NCBI GenBank assembly: GCA_011389655.1
Contig: JAABTX010000011.1
Coordinates: forward strand, 1 to 47,024
DNA from: Thioalkalivibrio sp.
GTDB taxonomy: Bacteria > Pseudomonadota > Gammaproteobacteria > Ectothiorhodospirales > Ectothiorhodospiraceae
Direction of reading: 5' to 3'
DNA: 47,024 nt
Positions 8,890 through 17,492 of this stretch are shown one piece after another. The position numbers and the translations under genes were made by a program. The first letter of the stretch is position 1; each line of letters begins with the position of its first letter. The notes below the pieces were generated by a model. The model was not told the origin of the DNA, did no database searches, and worked only from the letters and a program-made list of their open reading frames with translations.

Positions 8890-10650
8890 CTACATGGTCT
8901 CGGGGGCGCTGACACCCAGCAGCCCCAGTCCGTTCGCCAGTACCTGCCGGATGCCCCCGACCAGTGCCAGGCGCGCCGCGACCAGTTCGGCGTCCTCCGC
9001 GTTCATGAAGGGCACCGCGTTGTAGTACGCGTGGAAGCCCGCGGCCAGGTCGCGCAGGTACTGGGCCAGCTGATGCGGTTCGCGCGCGAGGGCGGCTCCG
9101 GCGACCAGCTCCGGAAAGCGGTCCAGCTGCACCAGCAGGTCGGTCTCCGGGGGCAGCGTCAGCCGGGCGATCTCGGGCCCGTTGGCGGCCGCGGCGGTGG
9201 CCCCGCGCTCGGCAGCGGTACGCTGCACGCTGGCGATCCGTGCGTGCGCGTACTGGATGTAGTACATCGGGTTGTCGTTGGACTGGCTCTTGGCCAGCTC
9301 CAGGTCGAAGTCCAGGTGCTGGTCGCAGCGCCGCTGCACGTAGAAGAAGCGGGCGGCGTCGGAACCCACGTCCTCGCGCAATTCGCGCAGGCTCACGAAG
9401 CTGCCGGAACGGGTGGACATCTGCACCCGCTCGCTGCCGCGATAGAGGATCGCGAACTGCACCAGCAGCACGTCCAGACGGGTGTCGTCCAGCCCCAGCG
9501 CCTGCAGCGCCGCGCGCACCCGGGCAACGTAGCCGTGGTGGTCCGCGCCCCAGACGTTGATCATCCGGTCATAGCCGCGTTCGAACTTCTGGCGGTGATA
9601 GGCGATATCGGAGGCGAAGTAGGTGTATTCGCCGTTCTCGCGGCGCACCACGCGATCCTTGTCGTCGCCGTAGTCGGTGGAGCGGAACCACAGCGCGCCG
9701 TCCTTCTCGTACAGTGCGGCGCGCTCGTGCAGCCGCTCGATCGCCGCCTCGATGGCACCGGAATCGGCGAGGCTCCGCTCGGAGAACCAGCTCTGGTAGT
9801 GCACGCCGAAGGCGGCGAGGTCGTCGCGGATATCGTCGAGGATCGCGTTCAGCCCGTGGTCGAAGAACTGGCGGTACAGGGTCGGGCCCAGGAGCTCCCG
9901 GGCGCGCTCCACCAGGGCGTCGATGTAGGCCTCCTTGTCGCCGCCATCGGGTTCGTCGGGCGGCAGGCCCTCGAGCACGCGCCCGGCCGGATGGACGCCG
10001 GCGTCGCCGAGCAGCACCGCCAGATCGTCGGCAATGCCGTGCACGTATTCGCCGCGGTAGCCGTTTGCGGGAAACGGGATGTTCACGCCGCGCCGTTCGA
10101 GATAGCGCAGCCAGACGCTGGCCGCGAGGATGTTCATCTGCCGGCCGGCGTCGTTCACGTAGTATTCGCGCGTGACCTCGAAGCCACAGAAGGCCAGGAG
10201 GTCGGCCACCGTGGCGCCGTAGGCGGCACCCCGCCCGTGACCGACGTGCAGCGGTCCGGTGGGGTTCGCGGACACGAATTCCACCTGCACCTTCTGTCCG
10301 CGCCCGATCCCGGAGCGGCCGTAGTCGGCGCCTGCCTCGACGATCGTCTGCAGCACGCGGACCCGGGCGCTGTCGTCAAGCCGGAAGTTGATGAACCCGG
10401 GACCGGCGATCTCGACGGCGGCCAGCCCGGATACCGGGGGCAGCGCGGAGGTCAGCAGTTCGGCGATCTCCCGCGGCTTGCGCCGGGCGGGCCGGGCCAG
10501 CTGCATGGCCAGGTTGGCGGCGAAGTCGCCGTGCTCGCGTTCGCGGGTGCGCGTCACGCGCGCCTCCACCCCGTGGTCAGCCGGCAGGATGCCGTCGCGC
10601 ACGAGCCGGGAGAGCGCCGACTCCAGCGCCTGCTCGAGGGTCTCTTTCAA
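8890..10650 (-). CDS. argS: arginyl-tRNA synthetase
   Basis: A class I synthetase that charges tRNA-Arg, 586 residues when started at the TTG at 10650. The N-terminal Add-1 domain reads [15 protein letters not shown]. The HIGH-type motif is in [13 protein letters not shown], the KMSKS-like loop is VQMSTRSG, and the C-terminal anticodon-binding DALR domain ends the protein. I chose TTG 10650 because the first residues then align with the start of Pseudomonas ArgS (MKDTIRQLIQQAL). The open frame continues nine codons further to a TTG at 10677, which has no better ribosome site. A TAGAAT hexamer just upstream (about 10689-10694, minus strand) could be the -10 element. The SPOR gene follows after 9 bp. 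Confidence 0.95.
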   Translation of the reverse strand: MKETLEQALESALSRLVRDGILPADHGVEARVTRTREREHGDFAANLAMQLARPARRKPREIAELLTSALPPVSGLAAVEIAGPGFINFRLDDSARVRVLQTIVEAGADYGRSGIGRGQKVQVEFVSANPTGPLHVGHGRGAAYGATVADLLAFCGFEVTREYYVNDAGRQMNILAASVWLRYLERRGVNIPFPANGYRGEYVHGIADDLAVLLGDAGVHPAGRVLEGLPPDEPDGGDKEAYIDALVERARELLGPTLYRQFFDHGLNAILDDIRDDLAAFGVHYQSWFSERSLADSGAIEAAIERLHERAALYEKDGALWFRSTDYGDDKDRVVRRENGEYTYFASDIAYHRQKFERGYDRMINVWGADHHGYVARVRAALQALGLDDTRLDVLLVQFAILYRGSERVQMSTRSGSFVSLRELREDVGSDAARFFYVQRRCDQHLDFDLELAKSQSNDNPMYYIQYAHARIASVQRTAAERGATAAAANGPEIARLTLPPETDLLVQLDRFPELVAGAALAREPHQLAQYLRDLAAGFHAYYNAVPFMNAEDAELVAARLALVGGIRQVLANGLGLLGVSAPETM

Positions 10651-10700
10651 GGTGGTGCAACCGGTTATAGAAGACAAGCCGGATATTCTAACCCAATGGG

Positions 10701-10840
10701 ACGCGGGGATCGCGGCTGGAAGCCGCTCCTACGCTGCCGCGGGGGATGGCTGTGGCGGTTGTGGGGGCGGCCTCTGGTCGCGATTGGGGTGGGGGATCGC
10801 GGCTGGAAGCCGCTCCTACGCTGCCGCGGGGATGGCTGCC
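10701..10840. repeat. REP/BIME-like array between priA and argS
   Basis: Two near-identical copies of a roughly 46-bp unit lie at about 10705-10749 and 10793-10838. Each contains the hairpin GCGGCTGGAAGCCGC followed by TCCTACGCTGCCGCGG. Between them is a unit of the other type (GGGGCGGCCTCTGGTCGCGAT). The mixture of two hairpin types is the layout of a bacterial interspersed mosaic element. It fills the 193-bp gap from the priA stop to the argS start, so it may trim or terminate the priA message. The same two units recur at 16523-16735. Confidence 0.8.
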
Positions 10841-10843
10841 GGG

Positions 10844-13027
10844 TCAGGCCAGGGTGGCCGGGTCGACGTCGACGCTGACCCGCAGGTTGCGGGGTGGCGG
10901 ATGTTGCTGCCAGCCGTCGCGGGCCACGGCGAGGGTTTGGTGCAGGGCCTTGCGGGTCGGGGAGGCGAGCAGGATCTGCTCGCGGTAGCGGCGGTTCACG
11001 CGGTGCCGCGGTGCCGGGGCCGGGCCAAGGACACGGACCCCCCGGGCGTGGCGGCGCAGCTGCCGGGCAATCTCCTCCGCCTGCCGGGCGCTGGACTCCG
11101 CGCTCGGTCCGTCGACCCGGACCAGGGCCAGGAACCCGAACGGCGGCATGCCGGCCGCGCGGCGTTCGGCGAGCAGCGGTGCCACCATCGATGCATAGTC
11201 GCCGCGCTGGAGCGCCTGCATCAGCGGGTGCTCGGGATGCCCCGTCTGTACCAGCACGATGCCGGGGTCCCCGGAGCGCCCCGCACGCCCCGCGGCCTGC
11301 TGCACCAGCTGCAGCGTCTGCTCCGCCGCACGCAGATCGACGCTGAACAGCCCCTGGTCCACGTCGATGACTCCGACCAGGCCGACGCGAGGAAAGTCGT
11401 GCCCCTTGGCGAGCATCTGGGTGCCGACGACGATGCCGGCGTCCATCTGCCGGATGGCCTCGAGGCAGCGCTCGAGCTCGCCCCGGCGACGGATGCTGTC
11501 GCGGTCGAGCCGCACCAGCGGGACTCCGGCGAAGTGGCGCGAAAGCGCGCGTTCCAGGCGCTGGGTGCCGAGTCCCTGGCGGCTGAGTAGCTGGCCGCAT
11601 TCCGGGCAGTGCTCGGCGAGCGGCTGGGTGAAGCCGCAGAGGTGGCAGATCGAGCGGTGCGCGGCTGCGTGCACGGTCAGCCGCGCGTCGCAGTGCGGGC
11701 AGTCGGCCACCCAGCCGCAATGCTCGCAGGCGAGCACACGCGCGAACCCGCGCCGGTTCAGCAGCACGAAGCACTGGCGGCCGCCGGCCAGTGTGGTGCG
11801 CATTGCATCCAGCAGCGGGGTGGTGAGTCCCTCGTCGGTGCGGTGCACGCGTGTGTCGACACAGCGCACCGGGGGTGGCAGGGAGCCGTCCGGCCGCGTG
11901 CCGAGGGGCAGATGCCGATAGTGTCCGTCGCGGGCCTTCGCGAGGCTCTCGAGCGTAGGGGTGGCCGAGCCGAGGACCACCGGAACCGATTCGATGTGGC
12001 CGCGCATGATCGCCAGGTCGCGGGCGTGATAGCGCAGTCCGTCCTGCTGCTTGTATGCCGGGTCGTGCTCCTCGTCGACGATCAGCAGCCCCAGCGCCGG
12101 CAGTGGCGTGAACAGCGCGGACCGGGTCCCGAGCAGCAGCGCCCGTGCGCCGCGGCGTGCGGCATCCCAGACGCGCAGGCGTTCACCCGCAGGAAGTCCG
12201 GAGTGCAGTGCGGCGACCTGGCCGGGGAAGCGCTGGCTGACGCGCCTGACCAGTTGCGGGGTCAGTGCGATCTCCGGGACCAGCACCAGCACCTGCAGCC
12301 CCCGCGCGATCGCCGTTGCCGCAGCCTCGAGATAGACCTCGGTCTTGCCGCTGCCGGTCACGCCGTCCAGGAGGAGGGCCGCCGGGGTGCCAAGTTCCGC
12401 CTCGATCGCGGTCACTGCCTGCCGCTGGTCCGGAGTCAGCGCTACGGGAGGGCTTGCGGATGGCGGCGCCGCGGGCTCGTGGGCAACGGCCTCCACGACG
12501 CGCAGATCGGCAAGCCGCTTGAGCTCCGCCCGGCGCAGCGCCAGCCCCGTGAGGTCGGCGAGGGCATGCAGCGCCAGGGCCGTGCCGGAGGTCTCCAGGC
12601 CCTGCACGATCGCGCGCTGCCGGGGACCTAGGCGCGGATGCGCCTGGGCGGGCCGGAGCCGCCACTGCGGTTCGGCCGCCGCCGGCGAGGGCAGGGGCGC
12701 ACCCTTGCGCAGGGCCGGGGGCAGGGCATTCAGCACCGTCTCGCCGATCGGGTGATGATAGTAGCGGGACGCGAAGCGCAGGAGTTCGAGGATGGGCCCG
12801 GAGAGGATCGGCCCGGGGTCGAGGATCCTCTCCAGCGGACGGATGCGCGCACGATCAACGGCAGGAGGCTGTCCGGTCTCCATCACCACGGCGGTCTGTT
12901 CGCTGCGGCCGAAGGTCACCCGGACACGCTGGCCCGGTTCAGGCAGCGGGCCGACCGGACAGGCGTAGTCGAACAGCTGGTCCAGCGGACGGTCCACGGC
13001 GACGCGGACGAGGGCTTGGTGGCGCAT
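10844..13027 (-). CDS. priA: primosomal protein N' (replication restart helicase PriA)
   Basis: A 727-residue superfamily 2 helicase that recognises abandoned replication forks and loads the replisome at them. An N-terminal DNA-binding domain (1-100, VRVAVDRPLDQLFDYACP) is followed by the helicase core, with Walker A in DGVTGSGKTEVY and motif II DEEH (IVDEEHDPAYKQQDG). A zinc-binding insertion has four CxxC pairs: CEHC, CPHC, CHLC and CPEC. The C-terminal helicase half has AGRAGR. The length equals the E. coli protein of about 730 residues. I set the start at the ATG at 13027 (MRHQALVRV); the open frame runs 40 codons further upstream without resemblance to PriA. The upstream region has DnaA-box-like sites. 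Confidence 0.96.
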   Translation of the reverse strand: MRHQALVRVAVDRPLDQLFDYACPVGPLPEPGQRVRVTFGRSEQTAVVMETGQPPAVDRARIRPLERILDPGPILSGPILELLRFASRYYHHPIGETVLNALPPALRKGAPLPSPAAAEPQWRLRPAQAHPRLGPRQRAIVQGLETSGTALALHALADLTGLALRRAELKRLADLRVVEAVAHEPAAPPSASPPVALTPDQRQAVTAIEAELGTPAALLLDGVTGSGKTEVYLEAAATAIARGLQVLVLVPEIALTPQLVRRVSQRFPGQVAALHSGLPAGERLRVWDAARRGARALLLGTRSALFTPLPALGLLIVDEEHDPAYKQQDGLRYHARDLAIMRGHIESVPVVLGSATPTLESLAKARDGHYRHLPLGTRPDGSLPPPVRCVDTRVHRTDEGLTTPLLDAMRTTLAGGRQCFVLLNRRGFARVLACEHCGWVADCPHCDARLTVHAAAHRSICHLCGFTQPLAEHCPECGQLLSRQGLGTQRLERALSRHFAGVPLVRLDRDSIRRRGELERCLEAIRQMDAGIVVGTQMLAKGHDFPRVGLVGVIDVDQGLFSVDLRAAEQTLQLVQQAAGRAGRSGDPGIVLVQTGHPEHPLMQALQRGDYASMVAPLLAERRAAGMPPFGFLALVRVDGPSAESSARQAEEIARQLRRHARGVRVLGPAPAPRHRVNRRYREQILLASPTRKALHQTLAVARDGWQQHPPPRNLRVSVDVDPATLA

Positions 13028-13077
13028 GGCGGGAGTGTACGCGATGGCGCCGTGAGCGACGCCTCGTCTACGCCGGG

Positions 13078-13100
13078 TTATCCACGGATCCTGTGGATAA
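13078..13100. promoter_or_regulatory. inverted pair of DnaA-box-like sites upstream of priA
   Basis: TTATCCACG (13078-13086) and TGTGGATAA (13092-13100) face each other across 5 bp. The second is a perfect TTATCCACA box on the minus strand; the first has one mismatch. The centre contains GATC. They lie about 50-75 bp upstream of the priA ATG. A third site, TGTGCATAA (13283-13291), matches the looser consensus TTATNCACA. DnaA binding is inferred from the motif only. Confidence 0.55.
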
Positions 13101-13418
13101 CTCTGTGGAAAGAGCCGGGGCAGAGACCGCAGAGGCTTGTCCCACAAGGACTTGTGTTAGCTTGGCTAAAAAATGTTCAATCTTTCTTTTTTCATTTTAT
13201 TCAATGGCTTGCAGCTACTTCATTCGGGTGACGCGAAGCTATCAGGGCTAAACCACATTTTTTTGCTGCCCTCGATGCCACTTGTGCATAACACCCCGAC
13301 AGGATGTGCCGCAAGTGACTGCTTCGCCGTTTGCCAGCAGTCCAGCCCCTGCCGGCTGTCAACGTGAAAGCCGCCCGTTTCTCCCCTCTCCCGCGGGGGG
13401 AGGAGGCCGCCAGGGGAC

Positions 13419-13444
13419 GGGGACAGATCTGCAGATCTGTCCCC
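13419..13444. repeat. GGGGACAG/CTGTCCCC palindrome, copy 3 (perfect)
   Basis: A perfect 26-bp palindrome: GGGGACAGATCTG followed by its exact complement. It shares the outer arms with copies 1 and 2 but has a GC-containing centre with two AGATCT sites. It lies about 120 bp beyond the pntB stop and could fold as an intrinsic hairpin. Confidence 0.85.
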
Positions 13445-13566
13445 GGGGGTGCCGGGGGCGGACTTCGAACCGCCGCAGGCGGGCCCGAAGGGCGGAGGGC
13501 AGGATGCCGGGCGTAGCGAGGCCGGGGGGAGGGGGCTTGTTCCTTGCGGGCCGCGCGACTTGAAGG

Positions 13567-14964
13567 TCAGCCGAGTTCCTTCACCGCGGCGATCAGGTCG
13601 GAGGCCGCCTTCTGGCCGTCGCCGTAGAGCATGCGCGTGTTGTCGGCGTAGAACAGGTGGTTTTCGATGCCGGAGAAGCCGGCGCCGCGGCCCCGCTTGA
13701 TCACGATCACGTTCTTCGCCTGATCGGCATTCAGGATCGGCATGCCGTAGATCGGGCTGTCCGGGTCCGTGCGCGCGATCGGGTTGACCACGTCGTTGGC
13801 GCCGATCACCACCGCGACGTCCGCGGTCTTGAATTCGTTGTTGATCTCGTCGAGGTCGTAGATGAGGTCGTAGGGGACGCCGGCCTCGGCGAGCAGCACG
13901 TTCATGTGCCCCGGCATGCGGCCAGCCACCGGGTGAATCGCGAACTTCACCGCGACGCCGCGATCAAGCAGCAGCTGCGTCAGTTCCCAGATCTTGTGCT
14001 GGGCCTGGGCCACCGCCATGCCGTAGCCCGGCACGATGATCACCTTGTTCGCGAAGGCCATCATGATGCCGGCGTCCGGCGCCTCGATCGGCTTCAGGCT
14101 GCCGGCCACCTCCTCGGTGGCGCCGCCCGTGCTGCCGCCGAACTGCTTGAACAGGACGTTGGACAGCTTGCGGTTCATCGCCTTGGCCATCAGCTGCGTC
14201 AGCAGCGTGCCCGCCGCCCCGACCACCACGCCGGCGATCATCAGCGCCGGGTTGTCCAGCACGAAGCCCTTGAAGCCGACGGCCAGTCCGGTCAGCGCGT
14301 TGTACAGCGAGATCACCACCGGCATGTCCGCACCGCCGATCGGGAGCGTCATCATGATCCCGAAGGCCAGTGCCAGCACGAAGAACAGCAGCAGCACCAG
14401 GCCGTTCACGTCGCCACCGCTGAGCGCGAGTGACAGGCCCAGCAGCAGGGTGACCACGAACACGCCGAGATTCGCCCATTGCTGCGCGGGGAAGTACACC
14501 GTCTTGTCCATCAGTCCCTGCAGCTTCGCGAAGGCCACCATCGAACCGGAGAAGGCCACGGAGCCGATCAGCGAGCCGAGCACCGCGATCGCGAGCACCA
14601 CGTTCGAGGCGGTTTCCGGATCGGCCTGCAGCAGGTAGATCGCGCCGATGCCGGCCGCGGCGCCTCCGCCCATGCCGTTGTACAGCGCGATCATCTGCGG
14701 CATATCGGTCACCGCGACCTTCTTGCCGCTCCACCATGCGAGACCGCCGCCGATCGCGATGCCAAGGATGATCAGCAGGTAATTGACGGCCCCTTCGATC
14801 TCCGGGTGGGCGAAGGTGACCACGGTCGCGAGCACCATGCCGACGCCCGCCCACAGGATGCCGCGCCGCGCAGTGGTCGGCGACGACATCTGCTTCAGGC
14901 CGACGATGAACAGGATCGCGGCAACGAAGTACGCGATATTGATGAGGGTCATGACCGCACCCAT
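13567..14964 (-). CDS. pntB: NAD(P) transhydrogenase, beta subunit
   Basis: A 465-residue inner-membrane subunit of the proton-translocating transhydrogenase, which uses the proton gradient to reduce NADP+ with NADH. The first 170-190 residues hold several TM helices (INIAYFVAAILFIVGL, VNYLLIILGIAIGGGLAWW and others). The C-terminal 180 residues form the NADP-binding domain III, with the fingerprint IIVPGYGMAVAQAQ and VVIGANDVVNPIAR. The ATG at 14964 overlaps the pntAB stop by 1 bp and has GGGGAG 7 bp upstream; a GTG at 14967 and an ATG at 14952 are alternatives. It is the last gene of a three-gene operon. Confidence 0.95.
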   Translation of the reverse strand: MGAVMTLINIAYFVAAILFIVGLKQMSSPTTARRGILWAGVGMVLATVVTFAHPEIEGAVNYLLIILGIAIGGGLAWWSGKKVAVTDMPQMIALYNGMGGGAAAGIGAIYLLQADPETASNVVLAIAVLGSLIGSVAFSGSMVAFAKLQGLMDKTVYFPAQQWANLGVFVVTLLLGLSLALSGGDVNGLVLLLFFVLALAFGIMMTLPIGGADMPVVISLYNALTGLAVGFKGFVLDNPALMIAGVVVGAAGTLLTQLMAKAMNRKLSNVLFKQFGGSTGGATEEVAGSLKPIEAPDAGIMMAFANKVIIVPGYGMAVAQAQHKIWELTQLLLDRGVAVKFAIHPVAGRMPGHMNVLLAEAGVPYDLIYDLDEINNEFKTADVAVVIGANDVVNPIARTDPDSPIYGMPILNADQAKNVIVIKRGRGAGFSGIENHLFYADNTRMLYGDGQKAASDLIAAVKELG

Positions 14965-15254
14965 CACTTGTCTCCCCGGCTGGTCTTGAACATCTCCAGC
15001 ATGCGTTCGGTCACCACGTAGCCGCCCACCGCATTGCCGGCGGCGAGGATCACCGCCACGAAGCCGACCAGCTGCTCGAGGGGGGTCGTCGCGTGGCCCA
15101 GCGCGACCATGGTGCCGACCAGCACGATGCCGTGGATGAAGTTGGAGCCGGACATCAGCGGGGTATGCAGGATCACCGGTACCTTGGAGATCACCTCATA
15201 GCCGGTGAAGGCCGCGAGCATGAAGATGTACAGCGCGACGAAACCCTCGATCAT
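14964..15254 (-). CDS. pntAB: NAD(P) transhydrogenase, alpha subunit part 2 (membrane)
   Basis: A 96-residue membrane protein equal to the C-terminal transmembrane part of the one-piece E. coli PntA. It has about three TM segments (FVALYIFMLAAFTGYEV, FIHGIVLVGTMVALG and VGFVAVILAAGNAVGGYVV), and the GYEVISKVPVILHTPLMSGSN stretch is a family signature. With PntB it builds the proton channel (domain II). The stop overlaps the pntB start by 1 bp, and its own start overlaps the pntAA stop by 4 bp. The split alpha arrangement is common in alphaproteobacteria and in some gammaproteobacteria. Confidence 0.93.
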   Translation of the reverse strand: MIEGFVALYIFMLAAFTGYEVISKVPVILHTPLMSGSNFIHGIVLVGTMVALGHATTPLEQLVGFVAVILAAGNAVGGYVVTERMLEMFKTSRGDK

Positions 15255-16381
15255 GACGCGTCTCCCTCGATCGCTTCGCGGGTGGGGCCGTGGACGATAC
15301 CGCCGTCGCGGGTCAGGCAGCTCTTCGCGATCACCTCGTCGTCCCAGTCGGGCGCGAACTCGCCGTCCTTCAGCGTCGGGGTCAGAAAATTCAGCAGGTT
15401 CTTCGCATACATCTCTGATGCATGCAGTGCAACCTGCGAAGGTATGTTCAGTGGACCGTGAACGATCACGCTGCCGTGCTCGACCGTCTCGCCGGGACGG
15501 GTCAGTTCGCAGTTACCGCCCCCCTCGGCGGCGAGATCGACGATTACCGCACCCGCCTTCATGCCCTCCACCATCGCGGCCGGGACCAGCTGTGGCGCCG
15601 GGCGTCCCGGAATCGCGGCGGTGGTGATCAGCACATCCGCCTTGGCGATGAATCCGGCCAGCGCCTCCTGCTGACGCCTTTTCTCGTCTTCGGTGAGCTC
15701 GCGGGCGTAACCGCCTTCGCCCTCGGCCTTCACGCCCAGGTCAAGGAACTTCGCGCCCAGGGACTCCACCTGCTCCTTGGTTGCCGAGCGCACGTCGTAG
15801 GCCTCGACCATCGCGCCGAGGCGGCGCGCGGTCGCGATCGCCTGCAGGCCGGCGACGCCGGCGCCGATCACGATCACCTTCGATGGGCGGATGGTGCCGG
15901 CGGCGGTGGTCAGCATCGGAAAGAATCGGCAGGACAGGTCGGCACCCATCAGCGCCGCCTTATAGCCCGCGACGGCCGCCTGCGAGGACAGCGCATCCAT
16001 GCTCTGGGCGCGGGAGATGCGCGGAATCAGTTCCATCGCGAAGGACAGGATCCGGCGTTCCTTCAGCGCCGCCACCACCTCCGGGGTGCGATGGGCGTGG
16101 AAGAAGCCCACCAGGGTCGCGCCCTCGGGCAGACTGCGGATCTCCTCGACCGTTGGCGGCGCAACCCGGACCATGATGTCGGTCTGGCGATAGAGTTCCG
16201 CGGTGTCCAGCAGTTGCGCATCGCCGTAGGCGCCGTCGGGGAACCGCGCCGCGTCGCCGGCACTCTTTTCGACCTGGACGGACACGCCCATCTGGCTGAA
16301 CCGCGAGACGGTCGAGGGGTCCAGTGCCACCCGGCGTTCGCCGCTCGCGCTCTCCCTCGGGACCGACAATCTGACTGGCAT
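15251..16381 (-). CDS. pntAA: NAD(P) transhydrogenase, alpha subunit part 1 (NAD-binding)
   Basis: A 376-residue soluble subunit that binds NAD(H) (domain I) and is related to alanine dehydrogenase. The N-terminus PVRLSVPRESASGERRVALDP is the alanine dehydrogenase/PNT N-terminal signature. The Rossmann motif VIVIGAGVAGLQAIATARRLGA is followed by VEAYDVRSATKEQVESLGAKF. The ATG at 16381 has GGGGAGAG about 7 bp upstream and gives the usual length. It is the first gene of pntAA-pntAB-pntB. The promoter should lie in 16382-16500, before the REP array. Confidence 0.94.
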   Translation of the reverse strand: MPVRLSVPRESASGERRVALDPSTVSRFSQMGVSVQVEKSAGDAARFPDGAYGDAQLLDTAELYRQTDIMVRVAPPTVEEIRSLPEGATLVGFFHAHRTPEVVAALKERRILSFAMELIPRISRAQSMDALSSQAAVAGYKAALMGADLSCRFFPMLTTAAGTIRPSKVIVIGAGVAGLQAIATARRLGAMVEAYDVRSATKEQVESLGAKFLDLGVKAEGEGGYARELTEDEKRRQQEALAGFIAKADVLITTAAIPGRPAPQLVPAAMVEGMKAGAVIVDLAAEGGGNCELTRPGETVEHGSVIVHGPLNIPSQVALHASEMYAKNLLNFLTPTLKDGEFAPDWDDEVIAKSCLTRDGGIVHGPTREAIEGDAS

Positions 16382-16800
16382 GCACTCTCTCCCCGGGCCC
16401 GGCGATCGTTGTCTGAAGCAGGGCCGCGTTGGCGGATCGATTCCATGGATGGCCGCCGCACAGGGCTGGCGCGACACGACCTGAAAGTGTAGCCGAATCG
16501 GTACAGGCCATAAACCCGAAAGCGGGGATCGCGGGTGGAGCCCGCTCCTTGTGGGAGCGGCCTCCGGCCGCGATGGGGTGTGGCTTTGGGAGATCGCGGC
16601 TGGAAGCCGCTCCCACTGGAAGCCGATCCTTGTGGGAGCGGCCTCTGGCCGCGATGGGGTGTGGCTTTGGGAGATCGCGGCTGGAAGCCGCTCCCACTGG
16701 AAGCCGCTCCCACTGGAAGCCGCTCCTACGCGGGGCGATTGCGTTCTCGACGCTCCCTGATTATTGTCCAGCGAGTTCGGGTTACACCGGGAGCCGCTCG
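16382..16800. other. divergent gap between pntAA and the HNH gene, mostly REP array
   Basis: About 120 bp next to pntAA are unique and should carry the pnt promoter. The rest, up to about 16735, is the repeat array described separately. The last 65 bp before the HNH gene contain its ribosome binding site (GGGAG). Confidence 0.7.
16523..16735. repeat. REP-like array with 81-bp tandem units
   Basis: Two copies of an 81-bp unit begin at 16551 and 16632. Each has a hairpin GAGCGGCCTCYGGCCGCGAT, a spacer GGGGTGTGGCTTTGGGA, and a second hairpin GATCGCGGCTGGAAGCCGCTCC. After the second copy, a 16-bp piece (CTCCCACTGGAAGCCG) is repeated in tandem about three times. A related half unit starts near 16523. 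The units share their hairpins with the array at 10701-10840. Confidence 0.85.
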
Positions 16801-17388
16801 ATGGTACCGCTGCAACAGCAGGTCCTGCGCACGGACGCCTCCGGAATGCCGCTGGAGTGGATCGATTACCAGCAGGCCGTGCGTCTGTATCACGGCGGAC
16901 AGGTGGCCTATACCTGCGGCACGCTGCTGTACCGGATTCGTGGCGGCGTCAGCGCCCGCACCGGCCGCCGGTCGCTGGTGGAGGTCAATTCGATCATCGC
17001 CACGCAGGGAACGAACCGGACGCTGCACAGGGGCTATGTCCCGCCGCTGAACAACGACACCCTGTTCCGCCGCGACGCGCACATGTGCCTGTACTGCGGC
17101 AAACGTTTCGAGGTTCGGGACCTGTCGCGCGATCATGTGACGCCGCTGAGCCAGCACGGCAGCGACACCTGGGTCAACGTCGTCACCGCGTGCAAGCGCT
17201 GCAACAACCACAAGGCCGGGCGCACCCCGGAGCAGGCAGGGATGCAGCTTCTGGCGATCCCGTTTCGTCCTACCCATGCGGAGTACGTCTACCTCAAGGG
17301 CCGGCGCGTGCTCGCGGACCAGATGGAGTTCCTCCAGGCCCATTTCCCGCGCAGCAGCCCGCTGCGGGATCGCCTGCTCCGCAGCTGA
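16801..17388 (+). CDS. HNH endonuclease family protein
   Basis: A 195-residue protein with a zinc-ribbon HNH nuclease domain. C96/C99 (CLYC) and C131/C134 (CKRC) form the zinc site. D111-H112 (RDHVTP), N126 (WVNVV) and H137 (NNHKAG) supply the HNH catalytic triad. The N-terminal half (MPLEWIDYQQAVRLYHGGQVAYTCG) is conserved in a widespread chromosomal HNH family of gammaproteobacteria whose role is not established. The ATG at 16801 follows GGGAG. A 104-bp gap with a stem-loop separates it from hemH, so I would not assume one operon. It lacks a methylase or other restriction partner here, so classic restriction is unlikely. Confidence 0.88.
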   Translation: MVPLQQQVLRTDASGMPLEWIDYQQAVRLYHGGQVAYTCGTLLYRIRGGVSARTGRRSLVEVNSIIATQGTNRTLHRGYVPPLNNDTLFRRDAHMCLYCGKRFEVRDLSRDHVTPLSQHGSDTWVNVVTACKRCNNHKAGRTPEQAGMQLLAIPFRPTHAEYVYLKGRRVLADQMEFLQAHFPRSSPLRDRLLRS

Positions 17389-17427
17389 GGGCAGGTGCGG
17401 GTCGCAGCCGTAGCGAACCGCCTCCAT

Positions 17428-17452
17428 CTGTCCGGGTCCACTTTCCGGACAG
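17428..17452. terminator. stem-loop between the HNH gene and hemH
   Basis: CTGTCCGG and CCGGACAG pair across a 9-nt loop, 40 bp after the HNH gene. There is no T-run, so it may be a transcript-end hairpin or a processing site rather than an intrinsic terminator. Confidence 0.4.
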
Positions 17453-17492
17453 CCCTCCAGAGACCCCCGACTCATCCGCGCGAGGAACCAGC

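Larger units (their letters stand above)
13028..13566. other. 540-bp gap between pntB and priA
   Basis: No convincing gene is present. The gap holds two inverted DnaA-box-like sites (13078-13100), a third such site (13283-13291), an AT-rich run (about 13155-13215) that stands out in a very GC-rich window, a perfect 26-bp palindrome (13419-13444), and GC-rich sequence up to the pntB stop. The minus-strand promoter of priA and the end of the pnt transcript must also lie here. Confidence 0.7.

Noticed and set aside
13078-13291. Chromosomal replication origin.
   Set aside because: Only three boxes are present, two imperfect, and the usual neighbours (dnaA, dnaN, mnmG, rpmH) are absent. I kept it as a regulatory finding instead.
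16801-17388. Restriction-modification system at the HNH gene.
   Set aside because: There is no methyltransferase or specificity subunit nearby, and the protein matches a common chromosomal HNH family.
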